From: Bacteroidia bacterium
GTDB taxonomy: Bacteria > Bacteroidota > Bacteroidia > B-17B0 > Aurantibacillaceae
Length of the DNA: 47,047 nucleotides
Reading direction: 5' to 3'
Assembly: GCA_020846025.1 (NCBI GenBank)
Contig: JADLER010000117.1
Span: 1 to 47,047 of the forward strand
This document shows, piece after piece, positions 16,985-23,949 of this stretch. Each line of letters opens with the position of its first letter. Position 1 is the stretch's first letter. The position numbers were made by a program, and so were the translations under genes. The notes under the pieces are model-generated. The model ran no database searches. It was not told the origin of the DNA and saw only the letters and a program-made list of their open reading frames with translations.

Positions 16985-18464
16985 TAAACAAGAACACTAC
17001 GATTTAATTGTAATTGGCGGAGGTCCCAGTGGCTATGCAGCCGCTATGCGCGCTTTAGATTTTAATAAAAAAGTGTTGTTAATTGAAAAGAAACGAATTG
17101 GCGGAGCAGGCGTGTACGACGGTGTTTTAACTTCAAAAACATTGTGGGAATTATCGCAAAAAACATCGTCAATTCGTGAAATGATTCCTGAGTATAAAGT
17201 AAATTTTCAAGACATTACTAAAATACTTAATGAAGCGGTGTTTGAAAGAAAAACACAAATGACAGTGCATTTGAATTTATTGCAAAAACAACAACCCGAT
17301 AAGTATTATTACGAAAAAGGTGAAGCCAGTTTTATAGATAAACATACCGTTTTAATCAAAAAAGAAGACGCATCAGAGCGTGTTGTATCAGCCAATTTTA
17401 TTTTAATTGCTACTGGCAGTCGCCCACGTTATTTACCACACATCACTATCGATGAACAAATTATTTTAACTAGCGATGGTATTAAAAACTTAACAAGCTT
17501 ACCTAGCAGTTTAGTAGTGCTAGGTGCGGGGGTTATTGGTTGCGAATTTGCAACTATCTTTTCAAACTTTGGACAAACCAAAGTGTATTTAATTGATAAA
17601 GCAGACCGCATTTTACCTTTTGAAGATGAAGATGTAGCCGATATTGTAAGTGATAGTTTACAAAAACAAGGAGCAGTTATTCATCATTGCGCTTCTTTAA
17701 AACGCATGGAAATTAAAAATGGAAAGGTAGAATATGAATTAGAATATAAAGATGGTAAATCGGAAATTATTACCGTAGATAAAGCGCTTATATCGGTGGG
17801 TAGAGTGCCAAATATTGAAGGATTAAAATTAGAGAATGCTGGCGTAAAACTTAATGAGCGTGGCTCAATTTGGGATGATGATACGCAAACTAATATTTCA
17901 ACTATTTTTGTGGCGGGCGATGTTACTACCGAAATGGCACTTGTAAACGTAGGTGAAAGAGAGGCAAGACATGCCGTGGTAAGAATGTTTGGCCCTACGG
18001 TAAAACCTTTAACTTATCAAAATATTTCTACCATTATGTTTTTAAACCCCGAGGTGGCTAGTGTAGGCATGAGTGAGCAAGATTGTAAAAAGAAAGGCAT
18101 TGCTCACAAAGTGGTGAAATTAGATTATAGTACCAACTCGAGGGCAATTGCTATGCGGAAAACGAAAGGCTTTTTTAAAATTATAGTTACCAATGATAAC
18201 GGAATGCGCATTTTAGGTATGCGCGTAGTGGGCGAACACGCTAGTACTGCTATTCAAGCAGTGGCATATCTTATTCATACTAATCAAGGTATTAGGGAGT
18301 TAGCTGATATGATGCACCCACACCCAAGCATTATTGAGGGTATTCAAGAATGTTTACGCATGTTGTTAGGTAAATCAATTTATAAACCTTATGTTTTTAA
18401 AGATAAACTAAAGTGTTATATCTGCGAAAATGACGTTTGTACACCTATTGAATCGCTTGTGTAG
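16974..18464 (+). CDS. Dihydrolipoamide-dehydrogenase-like flavoprotein lacking the redox disulfide
   Basis: I chose the ATG at 16974 (496 residues), because it places the FAD-binding GGGPSG motif near the N-terminus; an upstream start at 16953 would add seven residues. FAD (LIVIGGGPSGYAA) and NAD(P) (VVLGAGVIGCEFA) Rossmann motifs, and the IFVAGDVT motif, are intact. In true Lpd the disulfide loop is GGTCLNVGCIPSK. Here it is GGAGVYDGVLTSK (43-55), so both cysteines are replaced (G46, V51). The interface His-Glu pair is kept (H450, E455). The C-terminus carries a C-x2-C-x4-C cluster (C481, C484, C489) not found in Lpd. It is therefore not a standard Lpd; it could be a transhydrogenase-like, quinone-linked or C-terminal-thiol enzyme. 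Overlaps the preceding gene by 11 bp. Confidence 0.85.
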   Translation: MQNNKQEHYDLIVIGGGPSGYAAAMRALDFNKKVLLIEKKRIGGAGVYDGVLTSKTLWELSQKTSSIREMIPEYKVNFQDITKILNEAVFERKTQMTVHLNLLQKQQPDKYYYEKGEASFIDKHTVLIKKEDASERVVSANFILIATGSRPRYLPHITIDEQIILTSDGIKNLTSLPSSLVVLGAGVIGCEFATIFSNFGQTKVYLIDKADRILPFEDEDVADIVSDSLQKQGAVIHHCASLKRMEIKNGKVEYELEYKDGKSEIITVDKALISVGRVPNIEGLKLENAGVKLNERGSIWDDDTQTNISTIFVAGDVTTEMALVNVGEREARHAVVRMFGPTVKPLTYQNISTIMFLNPEVASVGMSEQDCKKKGIAHKVVKLDYSTNSRAIAMRKTKGFFKIIVTNDNGMRILGMRVVGEHASTAIQAVAYLIHTNQGIRELADMMHPHPSIIEGIQECLRMLLGKSIYKPYVFKDKLKCYICENDVCTPIESLV

Positions 18465-18473
18465 TTTTTTCCG

Positions 18474-18481
18474 TATCTTTG
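18474..18481 (+). promoter_or_regulatory. -7-like element directly before rbfA
   Basis: TATCTTTG is an exact TAnnTTTG match that ends only 4 bases before the rbfA ATG. If used, the transcript would have almost no 5' leader. No TTG with a 19-base spacer was found (the nearest spacers are 14 and 23), so confidence is moderate to low. Confidence 0.35.
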
Positions 18482-18485
18482 CTGA

Positions 18486-18830
18486 ATGGAAAGTGTAAGA
18501 CAGAGTAAAGTAGCTAAATTATTGCAAAAAGAATTAGCCGAGCTCTTTAGAGCTAACTCAAAAACGTTATTTAATGGTGGTTTTATCACCGTTACCGTGG
18601 TGCGTATAAGCACCGATTTAAGTTCTGCTAAAGTGTATTTAAGCATCATGGCCACTCAAGATGTAAATGCTTTGTTTAATCATATTAACGAACAAAAAAC
18701 ACATATTCGTAAATTATTAGGAAATGCCATAGGCAAACAAGTACGCATCATTCCCGAATTACAATTTTACATTGATGATTCGTATGACTACGCTGAAAAA
18801 ATAAACGCTTTGTTTAATAAACCAATTTAA
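18486..18830 (+). CDS. rbfA: Ribosome-binding factor A
   Basis: RbfA assists late maturation of the 30S subunit. The 114-residue length fits, and the fold signature is clear: an N-terminal helix with RQSKVAKLLQKELAELF, a conserved VTVVRISTDLSSAKVYLSI strand region (the usual I-t-x-V-x-x-s-x-D-L-x-x-A-x-V-y), and the terminal ELQFYIDDSYDYAEKI (P-x-L-x-F-x-x-D-x-S). It lies 21 bp after the flavoprotein gene. Its stop codon overlaps the first two bases of the 170-bp repeat. Confidence 0.93.
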   Translation: MESVRQSKVAKLLQKELAELFRANSKTLFNGGFITVTVVRISTDLSSAKVYLSIMATQDVNALFNHINEQKTHIRKLLGNAIGKQVRIIPELQFYIDDSYDYAEKINALFNKPI

Positions 18831-18998
18831 CCCAGATTATGCATTAGCAATTCTATTACGAGCTAAAATCCCTTCAAAATATAAAGCTTCGCAACTTTTT
18901 CTCAATCACCGTAGCAGTGGCTACGCTTCATTCGTAAAAGTTCATATTTTATTGGGCTTTTAACTCTCATTACTAATTTCTAATGCACAATCTGGGTT
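18829..18998 (+). repeat. 170-bp palindromic repeat element, copy 1
   Basis: This element has imperfect inverted ends, AACCCAGATTATGCATTAG on the left and the complement of AACCCAGATTGTGCATTAG on the right. Its two halves are roughly complementary through ATATT and AACTTTT blocks to a perfect central hairpin, CGTAGC-AGTG-GCTACG (18910-18925). Copy 2 at 25842-26011 is the same length in reverse orientation, with 8 substitutions and no gaps by my alignment. There is no coding capacity. It sits immediately after rbfA, and behaves like a MITE or REP-like structure. Confidence 0.88.
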
Positions 18999-19021
18999 TA
19001 AGTTCAATAATTTCATGCATA

Positions 19022-19048
19022 AAAAAAGCCCGTTATTCGGGCTTTTTT
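19022..19048. terminator. Bidirectional terminator between rbfA and the small T9SS gene
   Basis: An 11-bp perfect stem, A6-GCCCG / CGGGC-T6, with loop TTATT. The A and T tracts on both sides make it work in both directions, which fits the convergent genes on either side. Confidence 0.88.
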
Positions 19049-19065
19049 ATTTAGTTAGTTTTAAT

Positions 19066-19764
19066 TTATTCCTTAATAAATTTTTTAGTAATTAATTTAT
19101 CTCCCTCATTTAATTGAATAAAATAAACACCTTTACTTAATGTGCTTATGTCAATTGTAGTTTGATTGGTGTAATTAACATGCTGAGATAAAACCGTTTT
19201 TCCAAGCGCATCTATAATTTGGATATTAGAAAAATGGTTAGCTGTTGCAATTGATAATTCATTGCTAGCTGGGTTTGGCGCAATAATTACCTGCGCTGAT
19301 TTGTTTACCGATGTAATACCAGTTGCAAGGTTAATTAATAAGCCCCAATTTAATGTTTGATTGGTAGGCCCCATACTGGTATTAATATCAAAATTAACAG
19401 CTACTGTGTAAATACCAGCTACCGTAGGTGTTCCACTAATATTTAAACAAGCACTCGCGCCTCCTGGGAAATTACCATTGGCAGGATTTGTCGAATAAGT
19501 TAATCCTGATGGTAAGCCATTTACTGCCGAAATGGTTGCATCAGTTAATGTAATTATTCCTCCCATTAAAGAAGTAGCAATGGTAAAGTTAATGTCGGTA
19601 CTATAAGCAGTACCAGCAGTACCATTTGGAAGCGCTGTGTTTTCAGATGGTACGGCGCAATAGCCTATTGTGCCTGTTGTACATGCTGGACCAATTACAC
19701 ATTGAGCCGATAATTGTTGAAAGCCACTTGCTAAAATGGCAACAGATAGTAATAGTTTTTTCAT
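19066..19764 (-). CDS. Small secreted T9SS cargo protein
   Basis: The 232-residue protein has a signal peptide (1-20, ending QLSAQ), a beta-rich middle resembling a putative Ig-type domain (GLPSGLTYS...CLNISGTPTVAGIYTVAV, about residues 75-135), and a type A T9SS C-terminal sorting domain from about 158. The sorting domain shows APNPASNELSI, IIDALGKTVL and STLSKGVYFIQL, ending in KKFIKE. It should cross the outer membrane by the Por system and be attached or released after cleavage of the tail. Function is unknown. It is convergent with rbfA and shares the bidirectional terminator. Confidence 0.87.
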   Translation of the reverse strand: MKKLLLSVAILASGFQQLSAQCVIGPACTTGTIGYCAVPSENTALPNGTAGTAYSTDINFTIATSLMGGIITLTDATISAVNGLPSGLTYSTNPANGNFPGGASACLNISGTPTVAGIYTVAVNFDINTSMGPTNQTLNWGLLINLATGITSVNKSAQVIIAPNPASNELSIATANHFSNIQIIDALGKTVLSQHVNYTNQTTIDISTLSKGVYFIQLNEGDKLITKKFIKE

Positions 19765-19906
19765 AGAATTTATTTTAAGATTTAGTTTATACTCTCAAAT
19801 TTTATACCATACTATTTCTTACTACTATTGAAGGAAAACACTAATTTGATTTAGCTACTTCAACACAGATTGTGCATTATCCAAAATATAACTATAATTT
19901 ATTTTC

Positions 19907-20266
19907 TTACTTTTTTCTGTTTACTAAATCAATCACTAATTCTGGTGGCCGACCCACTACAGCCTTGTATCCATCTATCACAATGGGGCGCTCTATCAAG
20001 GTTGGATTCTCTAATAATATCTGAATCCATTCTTCATTGGTAAATTTTTTGTCTTTAAACTTTTTTAAATACAATTCTTCTTTCTTACGAACGATTTCAA
20101 TTGCCTTTACACCTAACTTTGATAAAATATCTTTTAACTCTTTCTTCGTTAGACTTTCTTTAAGATATTCCTTAATTTCTATTTCGCAGCTCTCGCCTTC
20201 TAATAAGCTGAGAGCTTCTCTGCACTTGCTACAACGAGGGTTGTATAATATTTGTACTTTAGCCAT
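19907..20266 (-). CDS. ArsC/Spx-family thioredoxin-fold protein
   Basis: The 119-residue protein has the ArsC-family N-terminus LYNPRCSKCREAL. The catalytic-position Cys is C12, with a second Cys at C15, so the motif is CxxC as in Spx rather than the CSKSR of many ArsC homologues. The ERPIV segment near residue 91, which holds the conserved Arg, is present. It could be a glutaredoxin-coupled arsenate reductase or a stress regulator. There are no arsenic-resistance genes around it, so I would not name it arsC. It is 23 bp upstream of prfB's stop on the same strand. Confidence 0.85.
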   Translation of the reverse strand: MAKVQILYNPRCSKCREALSLLEGESCEIEIKEYLKESLTKKELKDILSKLGVKAIEIVRKKEELYLKKFKDKKFTNEEWIQILLENPTLIERPIVIDGYKAVVGRPPELVIDLVNRKK

Positions 20267-20289
20267 TTTAGTATAGTATTTTTATATTT

Positions 20290-21382
20290 CTATTTTCGTT
20301 TACCCCAATTCATTAAAAAGTTTTTAATTAACTCATCAATTTCGCCGTCTAATACACTTTCTGCATCTGTAATTTTTAACTCCGTGCGATGATCGTTTAC
20401 CATTTTATACGGATGCAATACGTAACTTCTAATTTGTGAACCCCACTCTATTTTCATTTTTCCGTCTTCTATGGCATCACGCGCTTCGTTTCGTTTACGT
20501 AATTCTAATTCATATAACTGCGAACGTAACATTTGCATCGCTCTTTCTCGGTTACCTAATTGCGAACGCTCTACTTGACACACTACCACAATACCAGTGG
20601 GTTTGTGAGTTAATTGCACTTTCGATTCTACTTTGTTTACATTTTGCCCGCCTGCACCACCACTTCGCGAGGTACTCATTTCTATATCGTTGGGATGAAT
20701 ATTAATTTCAATGGTATCATCTACCACCGGATATACATACACCGAAGCAAAAGAGGTGTGGCGCTTGGCATTACTATCAAACGGGCTAATACGCACCAAA
20801 CGATGTACACCATTTTCTCCTTTTAAATTTCCGTAGGCATACTCGCCATCTATTTGTATAGATACTGATTTAATGCCCGCCACATCGCCATCTTGACGAT
20901 CTAGTTCCATAAGCTTAAATCCTTTTTTCTCTGCCCACATCATATACATGCGCTCTAAAATACTTGCCCAATCACAACTCTCGGTTCCCCCTGCTCCAGC
21001 ATTTATTTGTAAAACACAACTCAAAGCATCGTCGGGCGAGTTAAGCATATTCTTAAACTCCACATCTTCTAGTACCTTTAAAGCGGCTTTGTACAATTCA
21101 TCTACATCTTGTTCGGTGGCTTCTTCGGCTTTGTAAAACTCGTACATCGTATCTAAATCATTAACCGCATTGGTTAATTCATCATAAGCTTGCACCCATG
21201 TTTTACGCGACTTTACTTCTTTTAAAACCGCTTCGGCTTTTTTGGAATCGTTCCAAAAGCTTGGATCAAGTGTTTTTTCTTCTAGTTCTTGTAACTCGTG
21301 TTTCTTCTTATCATAGTCAAAGAAACCCCTTCAGAGCAGCGTATCGCTCATGAAGGTCTTTATATTGTTCGCTTGTAAACAT
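20290..21382 (-). CDS. prfB: Peptide chain release factor 2 with programmed +1 frameshift
   Basis: RF2 terminates translation at UGA and UAA. Translation starts at the ATG at 21382 and runs 21 codons ([14 protein letters not shown]...) to CTT followed by an in-frame TGA at 21317-21319. The context is AAGGGG-TTT-CTT-TGA-C, the same layout as the classic site: an SD-like AGGGG three bases before the slippery CTT-TGA-C. Skipping T21319 gives CTT-GAC-TAT and joins the main frame, for a total of 363 residues (342 after the shift), close to E. coli RF2. The main frame has the RF2 SPF anticodon motif ([14 protein letters not shown]) and the GGQ motif ([14 protein letters not shown]). This is autoregulation, not a broken gene. 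Confidence 0.95.
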
Positions 21383-21386
21383 GTAG

Positions 21387-21415
21387 CGAAATTATCATTT
21401 AATTATGACATACAA
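21387..21415 (-). promoter_or_regulatory. Candidate prfB promoter
   Basis: On the minus strand TTG (21413-21415), 18 bases, then TAATTTCG (21387-21394), one base off TAnnTTTG. The -7 element ends four bases before the prfB ATG, so the transcript would start at or very near the start codon. Confidence 0.42.
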
Positions 21416-21434
21416 TAAAGAAATACTACAAAAA

Positions 21435-22268
21435 TTAAATTTTATTTGCATGATTAAGCGAATCCTCATCATACTTTAAAAAAAGAAAATAAGTAATGAG
21501 CATTAATATTCCAAAACTAAAAATACCCATAGCAAAAGCAATTAACAGATGTTGTGTAAAGCCAAAGGCTAAGATGTACAACTTTGTGCGTGGCAACCAA
21601 ACTAAAACAGGAAAGCATAATTGGTATATTATCGTTAAATAATTAATAATAACCCACAACACAAAAGGAATGGATACCAACAAAGCATTAGAGTATTCTG
21701 GAATTTGAATGGTATCATAAACCGCTGTTCCACTCAACCACGAGGCATCTAACAATTTATAAAGTCCTGCTAAAAAATACGCTAAGCACACTTGAATTTT
21801 AATAGCCACAAGCCCCGCATTGTGAAACACCGTTTTAAAAGTATGCCGCGTTTTTTTTGACGTTAAAAACACATTAAACAATAATAATTGATTTAATAAA
21901 TAATCGCCGCCCGTGAGTGTTGGATATAAAAAATAAGACACATTTAATACCACATACCAAAGCAAGGCATTTGTTACATAGTTAGACAAACGAAATAAAC
22001 CCAACAAACTTAATAAAGCCATAAGGGTAATACTTACGGCACCTAGCACTGGGGTGTAAAAATTATTTAACGCATACGAGGCATTTTGTAAAACATCAGT
22101 AAACTGAACGTGATGATATATAAACGACTCGTTTGAAAACAACTCATCGAAAAAATAAACGTAAGTAATTGCCTTGTAAATTAAAAATAAATACAAAGCC
22201 TTACGAAACCAATTCACCTCAACGATTTGGTTTTGCCTATTAAAAAAATATGTGGTTATTTTATTCAA
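21435..22268 (-). CDS. HTTM-like multi-pass membrane protein
   Basis: The 277-residue protein has about six to seven hydrophobic helices. The segment IQVCLAYFLAGLYKLLDASWLSGTAVYD (residues about 155-185; key residues Y-F-x-A-G-x-x-K-L and W-x-x-G) is characteristic of HTTM domain proteins, distantly related to vitamin-K-dependent gamma-carboxylases. A carboxylase activity should not be assumed. Its start codon overlaps the stop of the upstream gene by four bases, so it is translationally coupled and probably works with that protein. The exact function is unknown. Confidence 0.7.
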   Translation of the reverse strand: MNKITTYFFNRQNQIVEVNWFRKALYLFLIYKAITYVYFFDELFSNESFIYHHVQFTDVLQNASYALNNFYTPVLGAVSITLMALLSLLGLFRLSNYVTNALLWYVVLNVSYFLYPTLTGGDYLLNQLLLFNVFLTSKKTRHTFKTVFHNAGLVAIKIQVCLAYFLAGLYKLLDASWLSGTAVYDTIQIPEYSNALLVSIPFVLWVIINYLTIIYQLCFPVLVWLPRTKLYILAFGFTQHLLIAFAMGIFSFGILMLITYFLFLKYDEDSLNHANKI

Positions 22269-22807
22269 TAAATACTTAATTGTTTAAGATAGCAAGCGCT
22301 CTGTTCTGATTTATGGCGTTTCACAATCATAATTTCATAAGGTGTTTGAGGAGGTAAATGTTTATACATTTTTAGGTATTGCCTTACCGAATAATCAAGC
22401 ACCTTAAATGAGTTTTTATTTGGCAATGCCTCCAACACAACAGAAGAATCACTCATGTCGTACACTACCTGATGTAAGTTGCTAGAAAATAGCAACACCA
22501 AAGCATCTCTGCCAGAACACGGATTTTTTCGTCGCTTGATGTATTCTTGCTGAAGTATGTCTTCCCAAGCACTCCAGGTTTGCTGTTGTTTAAATCGCAC
22601 CAATAAACAATGCTCATTTTTTGGACCTGGTACAAATAAATTCCAATTTTGATGAAATATTGGAAATGTATAGCGTTGAGCAATTGTCATTATCTTTGTA
22701 GTATCATTTGATAAATAACGAGAACCATACAAGGCTATCCAAAAAAAATGCCCTACCAAACACACGAGAATTACAATGGTTAGATTTTTTTTGGTAGCCG
22801 TAGTCAT
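22265..22807 (-). CDS. Membrane-anchored protein paired with HTTM protein (DUF5819-like)
   Basis: This 180-residue protein has one N-terminal membrane helix (about 8-26) and an extracytoplasmic domain. The segment FPIFHQNWNLFVPGP (about 50-62) resembles the Q-x-W-x-L-F-A-P-x-P signature that I associate with DUF5819-type proteins commonly encoded next to HTTM proteins; this is recall, not a search. The two genes overlap by ATGA. An exact TATATTTG element lies 8 bases before the start. Function is unknown. Confidence 0.65.
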   Translation of the reverse strand: MTTATKKNLTIVILVCLVGHFFWIALYGSRYLSNDTTKIMTIAQRYTFPIFHQNWNLFVPGPKNEHCLLVRFKQQQTWSAWEDILQQEYIKRRKNPCSGRDALVLLFSSNLHQVVYDMSDSSVVLEALPNKNSFKVLDYSVRQYLKMYKHLPPQTPYEIMIVKRHKSEQSACYLKQLSIY

Positions 22808-22815
22808 AAGTAAAA

Positions 22816-22823
22816 CAAATATA
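22816..22823 (-). promoter_or_regulatory. -7 element of the HTTM gene pair
   Basis: TATATTTG on the minus strand is an exact TAnnTTTG match, 8 bases before the ATG at 22807. No TTG is found 19 bases upstream. The 126-bp gap is divergent with the lipoprotein gene. Confidence 0.4.
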
Positions 22824-22933
22824 GTAAATGAGTTTATATAAAATCATAAAATTAGGGTTACTTGTTATCGCATTTTGGTATTAATCCATACATTTACCTC
22901 ACTTTTTTAAAAACAAACAAACAACAACTATAC

Positions 22934-23794
22934 ATGAAAACAATTAAAATTTTTATTACAGCCGCATTTTTCGCTGCTATTTCTATGGTTTCACCATCTT
23001 GTGGTAGTTCCGAAAAAGAAGCCAATCCATTAGCCGATAGTTTATCGATGGTAAACGGCGAATTAAGCGGGCAATTAAGCGATAAAGAAAAAGCCTTACA
23101 AGAATTTGTAAACTCGTTTAACGAAATACAAGATAACCTAAATGCCATTAAAGAAAAAGAAAAAATTGTTACTGCTCAATCTCAAAGTGGCGATGTAAAA
23201 AGCAAAGAAGAAACCATTCAGGCTGATATTCAAGCTATTTACGATTTATTAGCAAAAAACAAAAACCGCATTGCTTCTTTAAGCAAAAAATTAAAGAAAG
23301 CTAACTCTAAAATTGATGGCCTAGAAGAAATGATTGCAAATTTACAAGCACAAATTGACTCGAAAGACAATGAAATTGCCGACCTAAAATCTCAATTAGA
23401 GGCTAAAAACATTGAGTTGAGTAATATTGTAATGAACCTAGAAACCATAGAAGCAGAAAGTGAAGCTAAAACTGAAAAAATGAACACCGTATATTATGCT
23501 TTTGGTACAGCTAAAGAACTAAAAGAAAAAAATGTGATAACCAAAGAAGGTGGTTTTATTGGCTTAGGTAAATCAACCAAAATGAAAGAAGATTTTAATA
23601 AAGATTATTTCACTAAAATAGATGCACAACAAGTAACCTCAATTAATATTGGAGCTAAAAAAGCCAAAGTAATTACGACTCATCCTAGTAGTTCTTATAA
23701 ATTAGTAGGCGATAAATCTGTTGAAAAAATTGAAATCTTAAACCCAGATGATTTCTGGTCGGCTTCAAAATATTTAGTAATTATTACTGAATAA
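22934..23794 (+). CDS. Coiled-coil lipoprotein (possibly Cbp1-like adhesin family)
   Basis: I chose the ATG at 22934 (286 residues) because it begins a lipoprotein signal (MKTIKIFITAAFFAAISM, then SPSCG with Cys23). An ATG at 22862 would place 24 unnecessary residues in front. Residues about 40-190 form a long charged coiled coil, with heptad-like runs such as LKKANSKIDGLEEMIANLQ. The C-terminal module (VYYAFGTAKELKEKNVI... and ending FWSASKYLVIIT) is one I associate with proteins labelled Cbp1 family collagen-binding adhesin in this phylum; binding of collagen is not implied. It probably sits in the periplasm or on the outer membrane. Confidence 0.7.
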   Translation: MKTIKIFITAAFFAAISMVSPSCGSSEKEANPLADSLSMVNGELSGQLSDKEKALQEFVNSFNEIQDNLNAIKEKEKIVTAQSQSGDVKSKEETIQADIQAIYDLLAKNKNRIASLSKKLKKANSKIDGLEEMIANLQAQIDSKDNEIADLKSQLEAKNIELSNIVMNLETIEAESEAKTEKMNTVYYAFGTAKELKEKNVITKEGGFIGLGKSTKMKEDFNKDYFTKIDAQQVTSINIGAKKAKVITTHPSSSYKLVGDKSVEKIEILNPDDFWSASKYLVIITE

Positions 23795-23814
23795 GCACCT
23801 AATTTAAAAATCCC

Positions 23815-23844
23815 AAAAAAAGCCCGAATAATCGGGCTTTTTTT
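23815..23844 (+). terminator. Rho-independent terminator of the lipoprotein gene
   Basis: A perfect 12-bp stem, A7-GCCCG / CGGGC-T7, with loop AATAAT, 20 bp after the stop codon. Same GCCCG core as the terminator at 19022-19048. Confidence 0.9.
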
Positions 23845-23949
23845 ATTAAAGGAATTATTATCTATTGTCATTTTGTCATTATTTTAGCATTGGTACAGCC
23901 TTTGCCTATAGGCACTAGAAATTAATTAACCATAAAAATAGATTGAATT

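Noticed and set aside
18829-18998. Insertion sequence
   Set aside because: The 170-bp element has no coding capacity and no transposase is present in the window; reported as a repeat instead.
19907-20266. Arsenic-resistance operon
   Set aside because: Only an ArsC-fold protein is present; no ArsR, ArsB or Acr3 gene is near.
20290-21382. prfB taken as truncated or frameshifted pseudogene because the long open frame lacks the first part
   Set aside because: The 5' part and the AAGGGG-TTT-CTT-TGA-C site match the programmed frameshift of RF2, and the joined product has the normal length of 363 residues.
23844-23949. Heat-shock operator or CIRCE element before htpG
   Set aside because: No inverted repeat of the CIRCE type is present; only a short tandem TGTCATTT and an AT-rich promoter region.
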